Positions 12,816 to 24,200 of a DNA stretch of 64,000 bases are shown one piece after another. Both the position numbers and the translations under genes were made by a program. Each line of letters begins with the position of its first letter. Position 1 is the stretch's first letter. Source of the stretch: Trichinella spiralis (Eukaryota > Nematoda > Enoplea > Trichinellida > Trichinellidae); NCBI GenBank assembly GCA_000181795.3, contig CM012953.1, positions 15,200,664 to 15,264,663 on the forward strand, read 5' to 3'. Below the pieces are notes generated by a model. The model did not search any database. It was given only the letters and a program-made list of their open reading frames with translations, and was not told the origin of the DNA.

Positions 12816-12823
12816 ATTATAAC

Positions 12824-13444
12824 AAATAAAGGTGACTTTTACATTATAAATAATATTGCGCGCAGTTGATTTCTCAGTATGTTGCAGAGAGTGAATTTCT
12901 TTTACTAAAGCAGGCAATTCAAGCTTCAAACAATAAAACGTTCAAAATCTTAGTCGTCCAAGAAGAAGATGATAAATTTTTAAAAAATACCAAATGTTTT
13001 ACTTGTAGAGTTTTCATATAACGCACAACGCCATTTTTTGTTGATATTTATTTATTGAGATATCAATTTAGTTTAAATATATCGCCCAAATTTTACAAAA
13101 TATATTAAAATTAAAAAAAACATTCAGTTCACTTACTTGCACATTGCTACATGCAAACAATTACCAATTTAAATAAAGCAAAGTGCAAAAAAGAAAATAA
13201 AGAAAAACAACAACAACAACAATAATAATAATAATCATGCTGCATTTGGATTATTTGTTCACAACAACAAAGCAGGCAGTATGTGGTGAAACAAATATGA
13301 GCAAAATTTTGTCCATCATTGATTATTCAACTCGAAAAAAAGAGGCTTAAATAGAAAAGAATGGGAAAGAGGGGACATTTTTCACATGGCTACATGCAGG
13401 CAGGCATGTGGACGTCAAGGGGTGGAATTCGAAAAATTCTCTTG
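12824..13444. other. AT-rich intergenic tract with CAA/TAA repeat
   Basis: Lies 3' of the CPSF4 gene. (CAA)n runs into (TAA)n at about 13207-13235. TTTATT (minus-strand AATAAA) at about 13050 is a possible CPSF4 poly(A) signal. No gene is seen. Confidence 0.45.
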
Positions 13445-14344
13445 TCAACGCTTCATCTCCCCGGCTCTTCTGCCTTGCAATCGTTGCTGTGGGACATTCG
13501 CATGCGTGACGTGTTCGTCTTTCAGACGAGCTTCGTGGGACAATGCAGCGGTCGGTGCCAAAAAGGCAAAAGTACCTCTGGAACATTTGTTCGCATAATG
13601 ACCCTTGTCGCCACATTTGTAGCAAGTGACGTCTTGCAGGGGTCGTCGTGTTTGGTCAGAAGGGGCGGCTTGGAAGTTGCGCCCGAATGGAGGAAGGTTG
13701 GTGTGCAATCCTTCACCGGATGTCAAATTTGGGCAGGAACTAACTTTGTGCCCAATTTCACCGCAGTGGTGGCAGACGATGAAATTCGACTGCTGCTTGC
13801 GCTGGGACGAAATGTCGGCGTTGGGCAGGTCGAAGTTGGGATGTGAGCGCAGACATTTCGGTCCGTCAGGGCAGAAGCCGTTCAAAAATGACAAACACAT
13901 CACCCGACGCCGGTGTCGATTTTTGCAATGGGGGCCGTGCCTGCAGAATCCACGGTCGTACCATGGACAATCTTTCAGCTTGCTTTCCGGGTCGATGTGC
14001 CTGAACGGGCACTCCTTGTTGCTGCAGGCGTTGTATTTGGAGTAGAAAAAGCACTCGGGCATTTTGCTCACATCGTATTCGTGCAAAAATTCACACTGGT
14101 CCCCCTTTTTGCACAGACCCCTGAGCCAGTGCTTGCAGACGATGCTTTTGTCGCCGCTGACGTGGCGCAGTGGACACAAAGTGCCCAGGCGACAAGTGGA
14201 CACGCGAAAAAAGGTGCACATCGCCGAGCCGGTCTTGTCCATACCGGGAAACGGCAGCGGTTGTAAGCCTTGTTGCGATTGCAACGATTTTTCCACTTCA
14301 AACACAACATCGGACGCATTGTTCAGCCGTTCCAAATACGACAT
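13445..14344 (-). CDS. CPSF4: CPSF4 (CPSF30, mRNA 3'-end processing factor), single exon
   Basis: A 299-aa subunit of the cleavage and polyadenylation specificity factor, which recognises the AAUAAA signal in the nucleus. Five CCCH fingers are at residues 43-61, 70-88, 98-116, 126-144 and 150-168 (spacing C-x7/8-C-x4/5-C-x3-H in each). Two CCHC zinc knuckles are at 191-204 (CHHCGEIGHKVSSC) and 241-254 (CYKCGDKGHYANKC). All zinc ligands are present and the length is normal for the family. The gene has no intron within the coding region and is visibly far richer in G and C than its surroundings and than the other genes here. On the minus strand GCTTTCAG ends 15 nt before the ATG, consistent with a leader or 5' UTR splice acceptor. 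Confidence 0.95.
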   Translation of the reverse strand: MSYLERLNNASDVVFEVEKSLQSQQGLQPLPFPGMDKTGSAMCTFFRVSTCRLGTLCPLRHVSGDKSIVCKHWLRGLCKKGDQCEFLHEYDVSKMPECFFYSKYNACSNKECPFRHIDPESKLKDCPWYDRGFCRHGPHCKNRHRRRVMCLSFLNGFCPDGPKCLRSHPNFDLPNADISSQRKQQSNFIVCHHCGEIGHKVSSCPNLTSGEGLHTNLPPFGRNFQAAPSDQTRRPLQDVTCYKCGDKGHYANKCSRGTFAFLAPTAALSHEARLKDEHVTHANVPQQRLQGRRAGEMKR

Positions 14345-14359
14345 CTTGACTGACCAAAT

Positions 14360-17300
14360 CTGAAAGCAAAATTATTCACTATCTATCAAATATCTGTATT
14401 AAATATTTTCAAACAACACTACAAGACAGATACTTTCATAAAAATAAAAAAACGGAATACAAAAAACCGACTGTTTTTCAAAATTAAAAAAAATGAACCA
14501 ATTTAATTTTCAAGTTAATGATACCATAAGACAAACAACAAATTTGATTCATGCTTTTTTGAAAAACAAATTGTAAAATAATACTTCAAAAATATTCTAT
14601 ATTTATTTTCATTATAAAATAAACTAAAAAAAGAATTTTTCATTTTTTATTTTCACAATTTCTATTGCAAATCCCAACTTGCATATTTTCAAAACTTTCG
14701 AAAATTTCAAAACAAACCGCTCCTTCCACAGTCATATTTATTGTGAACAACACTATATGTGTCATACATCTGGAAGACAATGAATCATAAATACCCACAT
14801 TAGCAGAAACTGTTAACTATGCCGTCATTTTACCAAATTCTGTTTACTGACGCAATGCAAAGGTTCCTTTGTAAATTCAAACATTTTACTTCACATAACT
14901 GTACACTTTCGGTACATGTCATCGATCATGAACAATTTTCATTCATACTTTCGACACAAGTGGAAAAACAAAAACGAAAAAAACAGAATCAACTGTTGCT
15001 GATGAACAGTTCGCTTTTCCGAATTCAAAACCTGCATGGCAATGCAGCTGTTTCACCTGTAAAAATTAGCTGAAAATCATTTTTTCAACTATAGATATAA
15101 CAACTGAACTTGTAAAATATTAACAATGATATAAGTAACTTTTGTTAACATTGCGTTAAAAAGATCTGATTTCAAAATGATTTACTTTACACACAAGCAA
15201 GTTATGTTATGAAGTACAATGTTATTTTCTAATTTACGATTTTCGGTAATTCTAATTTACGAAAGTCTGCAGCGACATTAAAAAATACACAAAAAATAAC
15301 CAGATGAGTTTCAGCATGAATGACAAATGTTCATGTTCGTAATTTTAATGTTTCAAATAAAACGATATCAATAGCTGCACGGTCATTGAGAATTTTATTG
15401 CGATGTTCTGCGGCAATCAATTAACGAAAAACACAGAAAGTGTCATTTAAAATATATCCCACGTGCAGGATAATGAAAGATAATATTTTTCGGCAACATA
15501 AGCATTGAAGTAACAATTCCAAATCGTTGACACATCAGATTACAAAAATATGAACAAAGTCGGCTGCCTGAAAGAAAAATCTGCAAAACAAATATAATTT
15601 TATACATATACACACATGTATACATATATATATATTTTTCAAAATATGTACCAGACGAATAAGTGAAATGATGACAAAAATTGGCATTATTGATATTACA
15701 CATAACTAAATAAAATTACATTTATATTATAAAATGAATACTTACTTGAAACGACAACAATTTTCAAGATCGAATTTGGATTATATAACGTAATAACTGA
15801 ATCTTTTAGAAGAATTTATTCCAATGAAAATATAACAATACAAAAAACTGTTGAAAATATTAATTTCGTGGCAACTATTTCATACTGTACTGTAAAAAGT
15901 ATTCAAGAGTAAATTGTTTTTTATGTGAAAACAGGTAAAAACGTTTTCAGCTGCAAAAATTTGCTAAAGTAAAATATAGTAAAAATACAATATTATTATT
16001 AAATTTTTAAAGTAAATTACAATTTATATTTTGAATCATTTATTCTTCATCGAGGAAAAATTGCAGTATTAACATTATGCTTCCTTCTAATTTTAACAAA
16101 TCATTTCAAATTCTTTTTCATGTGTAATACATTTTTTAAATAATAATTATTTCTTATTTAAATGATAAAAGTTATAAATTTCTATTATATTTTGGAGAGA
16201 TGAGAAAAAATTTTAGTGAAGAATGTTTGGTTGTTGTCGAGATTGTAATTAGCGGAGATTTTATGACTCTTTTATGTTGAAATTTGTGGGTCAAAACTGA
16301 TTTTATTGACACAATTACAACATTGTTAATACGTTACCAAGTTGCCCAAAGCGTCTACAGGATAATATCAATCCTGCTAGATTAGTATTGTAAATAAATA
16401 AAACGAAATATTTGTGCTGCAAAATCAAGCCGTCAATTTGGAAAAGGGCAATGAGCAAGGGTACGCTGAAAAGCAAAGAATTTTTAAGTTATTTGTTAAA
16501 AATTGTTTTTTCAACGAGTTCATTTGAGCAATTTTCACAAAATATGCGCACTAGTAGGACAGTTGTCTGTGTGTTTTCAAGGATAGTATTTCACGTTTGA
16601 TCGAACTGTTGTCGGTAGTGGGATTTAGCCTGAAAACTACATTAATCCTTTAAACCACGATATTTTCTCGTTGTTGTTATTTTGTAGTCACCATCGTGTG
16701 TGTGTGTGTGTGTGACAGTAAAGTATGCCGTTTGCTGTTTATCATTGCAGTCAACTCTTAACCATAGCAGGACAGTTCTATTCAATCTGTTAACAATTAT
16801 TTAACATGGAATTATTACGACTGCGATTAAAACAACAATTTGAACAATATTTGAATTGGCGCTCAATTTGAATACAGTCCGCTAAACATGCGTAAACTGG
16901 GAAAATTGAATGAAGTTTTAAGAATGACTTCGATGTGGATTTTTTTATTTTCAAATCATTGCAGCTGCATTTTTTGCAATGAATTTTTAAAAATAATTTA
17001 CTATCTTCTCACTTTTCCAATTACACTTTATTCACTTTAATTTCGCTGCGAGAAGTAAATTCTGTACAGAAGTTTCCAAAAAATTAAGTTCAAAATTGAA
17101 ATTTATGTACATTTTAAGCTTCAGACTATATTAATTTAAAATGTTTTTGCAATCACAAAAGATGTACGAAAAGTATGCAAAGAAGAGCAGTTGTTCTTAT
17201 TACTGAATAGTTAAAAGATTTATCAACGAAATACACTTTTATAATATTCAGAATATCAAATCAAGCGTTTAAACTAAATAATTTAAATTAGTTGTAAGCA

Positions 17301-17902
17301 TTTCTGTTAATCCAATGCTATTTGCTTCAGGTGTTAAAGATGATAAATCTTTTGTTTTGCAATATTTACTTCTACAATATGACTACGATTTACCATGCTA
17401 CTAATTTACTTTTTAATCTACTGATTAATTATTTGTCTTATGAAATGAAACATGGAAATGGTTGAGCAATTTTTAAAATAACAATGTATTTGCACTGTCG
17501 AATATTTACGTTGTTTTTTTTTATTGAAATTATAACCTTGATTATTTCCTAGGCTATCAATACTGTTTTCAGTTCTGTTATTTGGTCAAAAAAAGAAAAG
17601 CAATGTGCAAATTTTGTTTATTGTATTTTTTGTAAATAACATGTTGAAGAAACAACAACTTTTAAAAAATATTTACTATGTCAATATTTTCAATCAGTTA
17701 AGCTTATCAGTAAACTTTTTTGCTAACAATCAATTTCTTTGCTCGTTTAAGCACTAATCAAATTTCAGCACTAAAATTAGAGTGAGGCTTAGCTGTTGTA
17801 TTTCAAAGTCGAATAATGTTATTATCTATCGGCAGAAATATTTTATTTGAGCATATTTCTCTAGTCATAAAGCATACATTGCAAAGCCAGCTTATTTATC
17901 AG
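14360..17902. other. Gene-poor AT-rich tract with (TG)n microsatellite
   Basis: Start of a ~21-kb AT-rich region. A (GT)n run is at 16696-16714. Open frames such as 14819-15073 and 16412-16600 (+) are short, show no family signature and have AT-driven composition; I do not call them. Confidence 0.4.
16696..16714. repeat. (GT)n microsatellite
   Basis: About nine GT units in AT-rich DNA. Confidence 0.9.
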
Positions 17903-17954
17903 TCTGCCAGCTGCAGAAATGTACCGTCGGCTGTAAAACTTGGAACACCGTCAA
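17903..17954 (+). CDS. Candidate isolated exon, Cys-rich (possibly ROS1/ROL-3-like)
   Basis: A 52-nt island rich in G and C, bounded by an acceptor (TTTATCAG) and a donor (GTAAGA), with one open phase reading CQLQKCTVGCKTWNTV. The spacing C-x2-GC-x2-WN-x-V resembles the N-terminal ectodomain motif of ROS1/sevenless-type receptors (CIQGCHFWNSV in human ROS1, from memory). No neighbouring exon could be joined, so the assignment is weak and the exon itself may be chance. Confidence 0.2.
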
Positions 17955-20824
17955 GTAAGATGTGCAAAGTTAGTGTTTAAGAAAAAATGATCGATTTTTA
18001 TTAAATTTTTGTATTATATATTTTTTAAATATGTTCAATCACATTTCAAATTATTTTAGATTTTGATGTTTTTCATGCACGCATAATGCAATAACAATTA
18101 ATTGTTTGTTGATTAATAAGACAGTTTTTAGAAGACTTTACCTGTTAATTAGTGTCTTTTCCGTGTTTTATGATGCATGGTTGTTAATTAATTTTTCAAA
18201 TTGAAATGTGAGCAATAAAGATATCCAAACATGGCAACCTACACGTGAGAAATTAGAACCAAAATATTATGAAACACAAACTGTAATTAACTATTAAAAT
18301 ATTTAAACGGAATTTACGTTTTATTTGAAAAACATGTATAAGTTTTCCGTTACTATCATCTTTGGAAATCAACCTTAATAAAAAACAGAATTTATATGAT
18401 AATGAAATTAATTTTTGAAAAAATGATTAAATGCAAATCATACTGTTCAAAATTATAAATTGTATTTGGAAGCAAAAAATGTTGTTGTGAACTATCTTGC
18501 TATGAAATCTCATTTATTTTTCTGTTCATACGTCAAATGAGCTTGTCAAATTCATTTTCTATTCCATTCATTATTAGGCATCATCATTTATTTAATTGAT
18601 CTACTCAATTCACACAACTGGTGAATAATAACAAATAACATATTTTAATTGTTACGTTTGAAGCTAATAAGCTAAATAAAACGGATCATCATGGATACAT
18701 AAAGGAATCATCCATCTTTCAGCTGCTACTTTATTTCAATATTCATAACACGAATCATCTATTTTCATTACTTATTGTTGAGGTACGTTCTGTTTTGTAA
18801 TTTTCATAAATTTGAATATTTTTGATTTTCAATAATTTTAACTAGAGAAGTTTAATCTTTTGTTACTTTTTGAAAATGATTTCATATTTCATCAAATAAC
18901 TTTCAACGCTATAAACTTTAAAATAATTCATATAAGAAATATCAAGTGAAAATAGCACATAATAAGATAGTGTTATACTGATACTGCATTAACTTATTAG
19001 CAGATGACAGAGGATTTGTTTTCTTGCATTAGTATATTTTACAACTTGCTCATTTACTTTATTCATTCATCGTTAATATGAAAGACTGTGAATAAAACAA
19101 CAAAGAAAAGATATTATTGGATAGGGTAACGTTTCTGCTATATGCAGTGGAAAGTAAAAAGAATTTGTGAAGAACATCATTTGTATTTATTCATATTCAA
19201 AAGTGAAGTTTAATAGTAATTTATTTTTGCATATCTCTTTGGAAATCACAATCGCGTAATAGAAATTTATATATATTTTTTTGAAACAAGCGATTGTATC
19301 TGCTTAATTTTTTACAAACTTTTCAATAATGAATTTCTAGCTGATAAATGAATTTTTTTTCTTGTTATTATTCAATCAACTTTACCTTAATGCATAAATT
19401 TCAGCAAAAGCAATTTGTAAAATGCAAATGACAAAAAAATTGTCGTTTTGCTGTTTAGCATTCAAACATATTACCATAATTCTTAGCAAAGAGTGATTTT
19501 TTACAATTTCTTGACAAGACATGAATTTTGGACTTTTAATATATTTTTATTTTTGCTTTGCAAAATATTATTCCCTTTATTTTCTAAAAAATTATATTCA
19601 ATTCCAAATATAATCATACAGTATTACAGTATCATCAAATTGCCAAAAATGACAAATTATCATGAAGAATCGATAGTCTGATTTGAAATTTTGACATTTT
19701 TCTCAAAAAATATCCAATGACAACTGGCTAATCAAGAAGGAATGAGTCACAATGTGTAAAAATTTCATTTTTACAAATAAATCCAATTGAACAATTTCCT
19801 TACTTTTTCAACATATCAGCATTGAATTACAAATATGCTGTTTCACTTTTTCTTCCTTGCTCCATTAATAATTTTCTTTTTTTGAAAATTGAGCACCATT
19901 TTCAAAAATTTTTTCTCGTCGATTAAGCTGCATTTGTGAAAGCGTCGAAAAATTACTTTTTCTCCATTTGCTTGCGGTTGAACATTGAAAAAAATTTTTC
20001 CTTGTCTTTAAAATTTTCATTTATTTATTATTGTGCTGTAAAATTTTATTTTTTTTATTTGAATGAATTCAGTATTTATTTTACAATATTATATATTAAA
20101 TTTGAAAAGCACTGTAGTGAATTTATTCAACTTTCATCCAATGTTCTGTACAATGCTGATATAATTGATGGTCAGTTGTTTGTTTCGTTTCAAAATGAGA
20201 ATCAATGAAAATTTAATTATAATCCAATGTTTACATATATTTAAATTAAATAATGCTATTATTACAAGATTGTGTCAATTTGAACTGATATCAGTGTCTT
20301 AAAATATTTTGAAAATTGAATTAAAGAAGTGTATCATTTCCCCCCAAGTAATTCAAATTTGTTTTCTGAAGAATGAATTGAAAGAATTGAATGAAAGAAC
20401 TGCAGTTGAAGCCAAACGTCAGCGTCAGTGATTGTAAAATTATTGAATATTTTTAAAAAATTATGTATACGAAGAAATGTTTATTTCAATATTATTCAAA
20501 TTTGATGATCAAATTTTCAAATTTAGTAAATTATTTAAGATAACATACGCCTGAAAGTATAAAATATAAAAAGGAATTTGTTAACGGTAAATTTAAATTT
20601 AATTTTTCTCGATTGATTTTTCATATTTTGCTAATGCTTTGCAAATTTGGCTCTACAAAAGTTCCAAGAAGGAAGTAGTTGTAAGCAAATCAGGAAAAAA
20701 GCTCTGTTCCTTCTTCTTCCTCTGTCAAATATGAAATAAGATCAGTTGAAATAAACACGTTTTGGCTGAAAATAAAAAAACAAAAAAAAATTTAAATGTA
20801 CGATCGATTAAAATGAAACGCAAC

Positions 20825-20848
20825 AGAGAGAGAGAGAGAGAGAGAGAG
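20825..20848. repeat. (AG)n microsatellite
   Basis: About twelve AG units followed by GGGAGGGG. Confidence 0.9.
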
Positions 20849-21057
20849 GGAGGGGTAGGGAGGGTATTTTTTCTTTCTCAATAGAAACAAAGACAGAGAA
20901 AATTACGTTTCCTTATTGACTGGGCAAATTGGCTGGCTTGTATCCGTTGCATATTTGTGAATTGAGCGAAACCGCGCTGAAAATAGTGATTTAATTCGAC
21001 ACCGTCGAATGCGCAACAAGACGGCTATAGCTTTCATTGAGCTAATGGCTTCTGTGT

Positions 21058-21083
21058 GATGATGATGATGATGATGATGATGA
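21058..21083. repeat. (GAT)n microsatellite
   Basis: About eight GAT units. On the minus strand it reads as a His run in a short frame that is not a gene. Confidence 0.9.
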
Positions 21084-21288
21084 ACGAGCAAGTCGAGTGG
21101 AACGTGTACTTTTTCTTATTAATCTTCTTGGACAGTTGTGGAACTTCTGAATCATTGAATCAGATGATCTGAACTGAACATACCGCTCAACTAGCAGCTA
21201 TTCACAGCTTTGGGCTAATTTCGACAGTATTTTTGCCCAACATTAAGTTATTCATCACTGACAATCTCGAGCTAAGTCGCATTATATT

Positions 21289-21333
21289 ATGGCAGCCATG
21301 ATTCGACTGGGTTCGTCGCTTCGTCGATTAAAA
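21289..21333 (+). CDS. Candidate first coding exon (15 codons)
   Basis: ATG at 21289 opens MAAMIRLGSSLRRLK, ending in phase 0 at a GTAATT donor. It sits at the end of a roughly 400-bp GC-richer island within AT-rich sequence, as a promoter with a first exon would. It joins in frame to the candidate exon at 24102-24200. I do not recognise the protein. Confidence 0.3.
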
Positions 21334-24101
21334 GTAATTAATTCCAGTTTGTTGAATAAAATTCCCATTTACCAGTGGAACTTTCGAGAATATTTAGTTT
21401 CCATTACTGCTACCTAACTGCTGGTACTAATTTGATCAAATAATTAATTTTAGTGGGGAGGGGAGGGGAGGGGGAGAAGTCTGTATACTGCAGAAAATGA
21501 CGAGCAAAATTCTCATCATTGCAATATGATTCGACAGTAATTAAATAAACAGTTGCAGTTTGCTTTCCTTTATCTTTCTTTTTATCTTTTCAACGTTATT
21601 CGATAATCAATGCTATTGCATGATTCTTTCACTTATGCAAGAAAAGAAAAAGAACAAATATCTGTTCATTTCTTTTTTTCTTTGTTTTTCTTCTCAATTT
21701 TGATATTTTAAATTAAAATTAAACTTTTAACTCTTAAATATAAAATAATAACTAGAAAAATGTTATTGGACTTTATTTTTGAAAAAAGGAAATTTTCTAT
21801 CTGCTTTATGGTTGCTTTTGTGATTCCATATGGCAAACTTGCGATAATGATATATTAATAATGTCGTCAATGGAGTGTGAAATTAGTTGATCGCAAATTG
21901 TCAGTTTGCTTTTTTGACTGATTTTAAACTGACATTTATCACGCTATTTCATAATCTTATTTCAATTAATCATACTGAAATGCGCGAATTATTTCTGTAA
22001 ACTGAAATCGCACATAAAAGGTGCCTCTGCTGAAACTCTATTACTTCAGCATTTATGCTTTATCTTCAGATGTTTTTTATTCATATTTTTCTAATAATTT
22101 TTTAAAAATATTTGCATCGTTTTGGATATATATTTTTCAATTCATTTCCAAATGCAGTGGTTTGGTTTTATTTACAAAAATTGACGATAAAGCAATCATT
22201 TTATTCACAAAAAAATTAAAAGATTTTTTTGAAAATTAAAAGATAAAAAAATTTAAAGTTTACGTAAAATTTACATTCATGGAAATTTATAATGTTGAAT
22301 TTTGTAATTTCTGTAGCTTTTGCAAATTCATCACTTTAGTATGTATTATTATACTATGAATAATGAATAATAATAATAAATGTATTGTAATTATTTGTTA
22401 AATTTTTAAGAATTCTATTATTTTGTCATCTATTATTGTTGTTTGCGTTTGCACGGATAGTGTTACTCATTTATGCATAGCTCAGTTGAATAAATAATAA
22501 AGTATGACCTTTATTTTAATTATGAGTAATTTATAAATGCAAATTAGCAATTATATCAACACTGTTAAAAATAAATACCGTCTTCTAATGAAAAACAGTG
22601 GAACACTGTCACGAAATTTTCATTTTATCATGCTGAAACATGCATTTTAAATTTTAAATCTAAACTTTTTTATTTCGTTTCATCAAGCTTAATATTTAAA
22701 AAATGCAGGAAAACTAATACACTGAGCAGCATTTCTATACATATTTATCAGTGTATATAAGCCAGCTAATTGCTTTTTTTCTTTCAACTGTCGCTTTAAC
22801 ATAAATAAGAATTTAAATATCTAATTTGACTTTTACTTTAAAATTGATTCAGCGTAATTTAACAGAATTATTAATCCCTTTTATTACTGACGCCTATTAA
22901 TCATGTTAAAATAGTTTTATTTATGACACTGATTTGGTTGAAAATTTTTTATTGGTTTGTGTTTTTTATGTTAATTAATTTTCAATATAAGGAAAAATGA
23001 AAAAAAAACTAAATTGCAATATACTTTTTAAATTTTACTTTTTTAATCCTTTTGTGCAACACAAAATGCTAATAGGATTTGTAAAAGTTGTATTAAAACG
23101 TGACTAAATTGTTTGAATTTCAAACAAGAAAATTATTGCCTGAATAAATAATGCAGTTTTATCAAATTTTAACTGATTTGAAAACATCATAAATCCAATT
23201 TACGCATATTTCATTTATGTGCTCAGCAATTTTGCCTACTCAAAAAATTCGTTCAACAAATATACTTCTTTCAATACTTAAAGAATGAAAAGTATACTTT
23301 TTAAGGTGAGAAAATTAAATTTTAAAAACGGACATTTATTACAAGAATAATTTATGCAAAATGTGCATATAATTTCATTTCACATTTATCTGTTCTAATT
23401 AATCCAAAAAGCGATTAAATAATTTACAAAGCTTCTTTTTTCTATTATTCAATAGTCTTGTTCTTAGCAATTTTTCACATTTATAATAAATTTATCGTAG
23501 ACAACTTTCTTGCAAAACTTCTAACTACCAGAATTGTAAATTTTTAAGGAAAATTTTTTGCAAATTCATTTATAGACTTAATCATAATTTTTGCATAATA
23601 ATAAGTGAAGAGGTAATAGTTTTTCATATGAAAAATTCATAGTGAATTAAAGTATTGAAAAAACGCTATAAAGCAGCTATATTATTCATGAACTGATGTT
23701 TCATGTTTGATGATTGCAGCACTAGTGATGTTTATATGTGAACATATTTTTGTTTCTTGCAATAGCTAATGACATGTTTTTATTATTTTCCTTCTTCTGG
23801 TCCATAATTTGGGTTCTGTTACAATGGTTACGCAACATGTATTTATTGATACAAAGTGGCATTTTGTAAAGAAATATGACATCATTATCCTTATTGACAA
23901 TTTTCAATGGATTCTATTTCAACGCTATTGCCCTTCAACTGAAATGCATTAATAATCAGACTTGAACTCTACATGTATATATATATATATATATGCCATT
24001 TTGTTTGCTTGAAAATGTATATGTAAATTCTCTTTCTTTTTAATTAAATGCATTTTTATTTAAAATTAATGCTCATTTGCATAAATGTGATGCTATTTTA
24101 G
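21334..24101. other. AT-rich tract (putative long intron)
   Basis: Lies between two candidate exons. It includes a GGGGAGGGGAGGGG patch near 21455-21472 and a (TA)n run near 23979-23994. Nothing else is recognisable. Confidence 0.35.
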
Positions 24102-24200
24102 AGCATGGAAAACAGAGTACCATTGACACAAGAAGAAATGAAAACTGCATGCGATGCCGAACAAGGAAAATCCAAAGGACATCCAGGGTTAAAAGATTTT
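24102..24200 (+). CDS. Candidate internal exon (33 codons), unrecognised
   Basis: A 99-nt segment between GCTATTTTAG and a strong GTAAGT donor. It reads SMENRVPLTQEEMKTACDAE and onward to GHPGLKDF, with codon use unlike the surrounding AT-rich DNA, and enters and leaves in phase 0. Upstream it fits the 21289 exon. Downstream, phase-0 continuations would be a short tail at 26571-26615 (FWWKRMMIVQCYRD, stop) or at 28012-28044 (HCKNERYKRR, stop), giving proteins near 60 aa. These last exons are speculative. Confidence 0.33.

Larger units (their letters stand above)
17955..21288. other. AT-rich tract with microsatellites and a GC-richer island
   Basis: Mostly featureless AT-rich sequence. An (AG)n run is at 20825-20848, followed by a purine-rich GGGAGGGG segment. 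(GAT)n is at about 21058-21083. From about 20900 to 21290 the sequence becomes GC-richer and could be the promoter and 5' UTR of the candidate exon at 21289. Confidence 0.4.

Noticed and set aside
13361-14363. Several long frames (up to 161 aa) on the plus strand and in other minus-strand frames over CPSF4
   Set aside because: They are shadows of the GC-rich CPSF4 coding sequence, which has intact zinc modules in its own frame.
20903-21091. Minus-strand frame starting MLVHHHHHHHHH
   Set aside because: The His run is the (GAT)n microsatellite read backwards; nothing else supports a gene.
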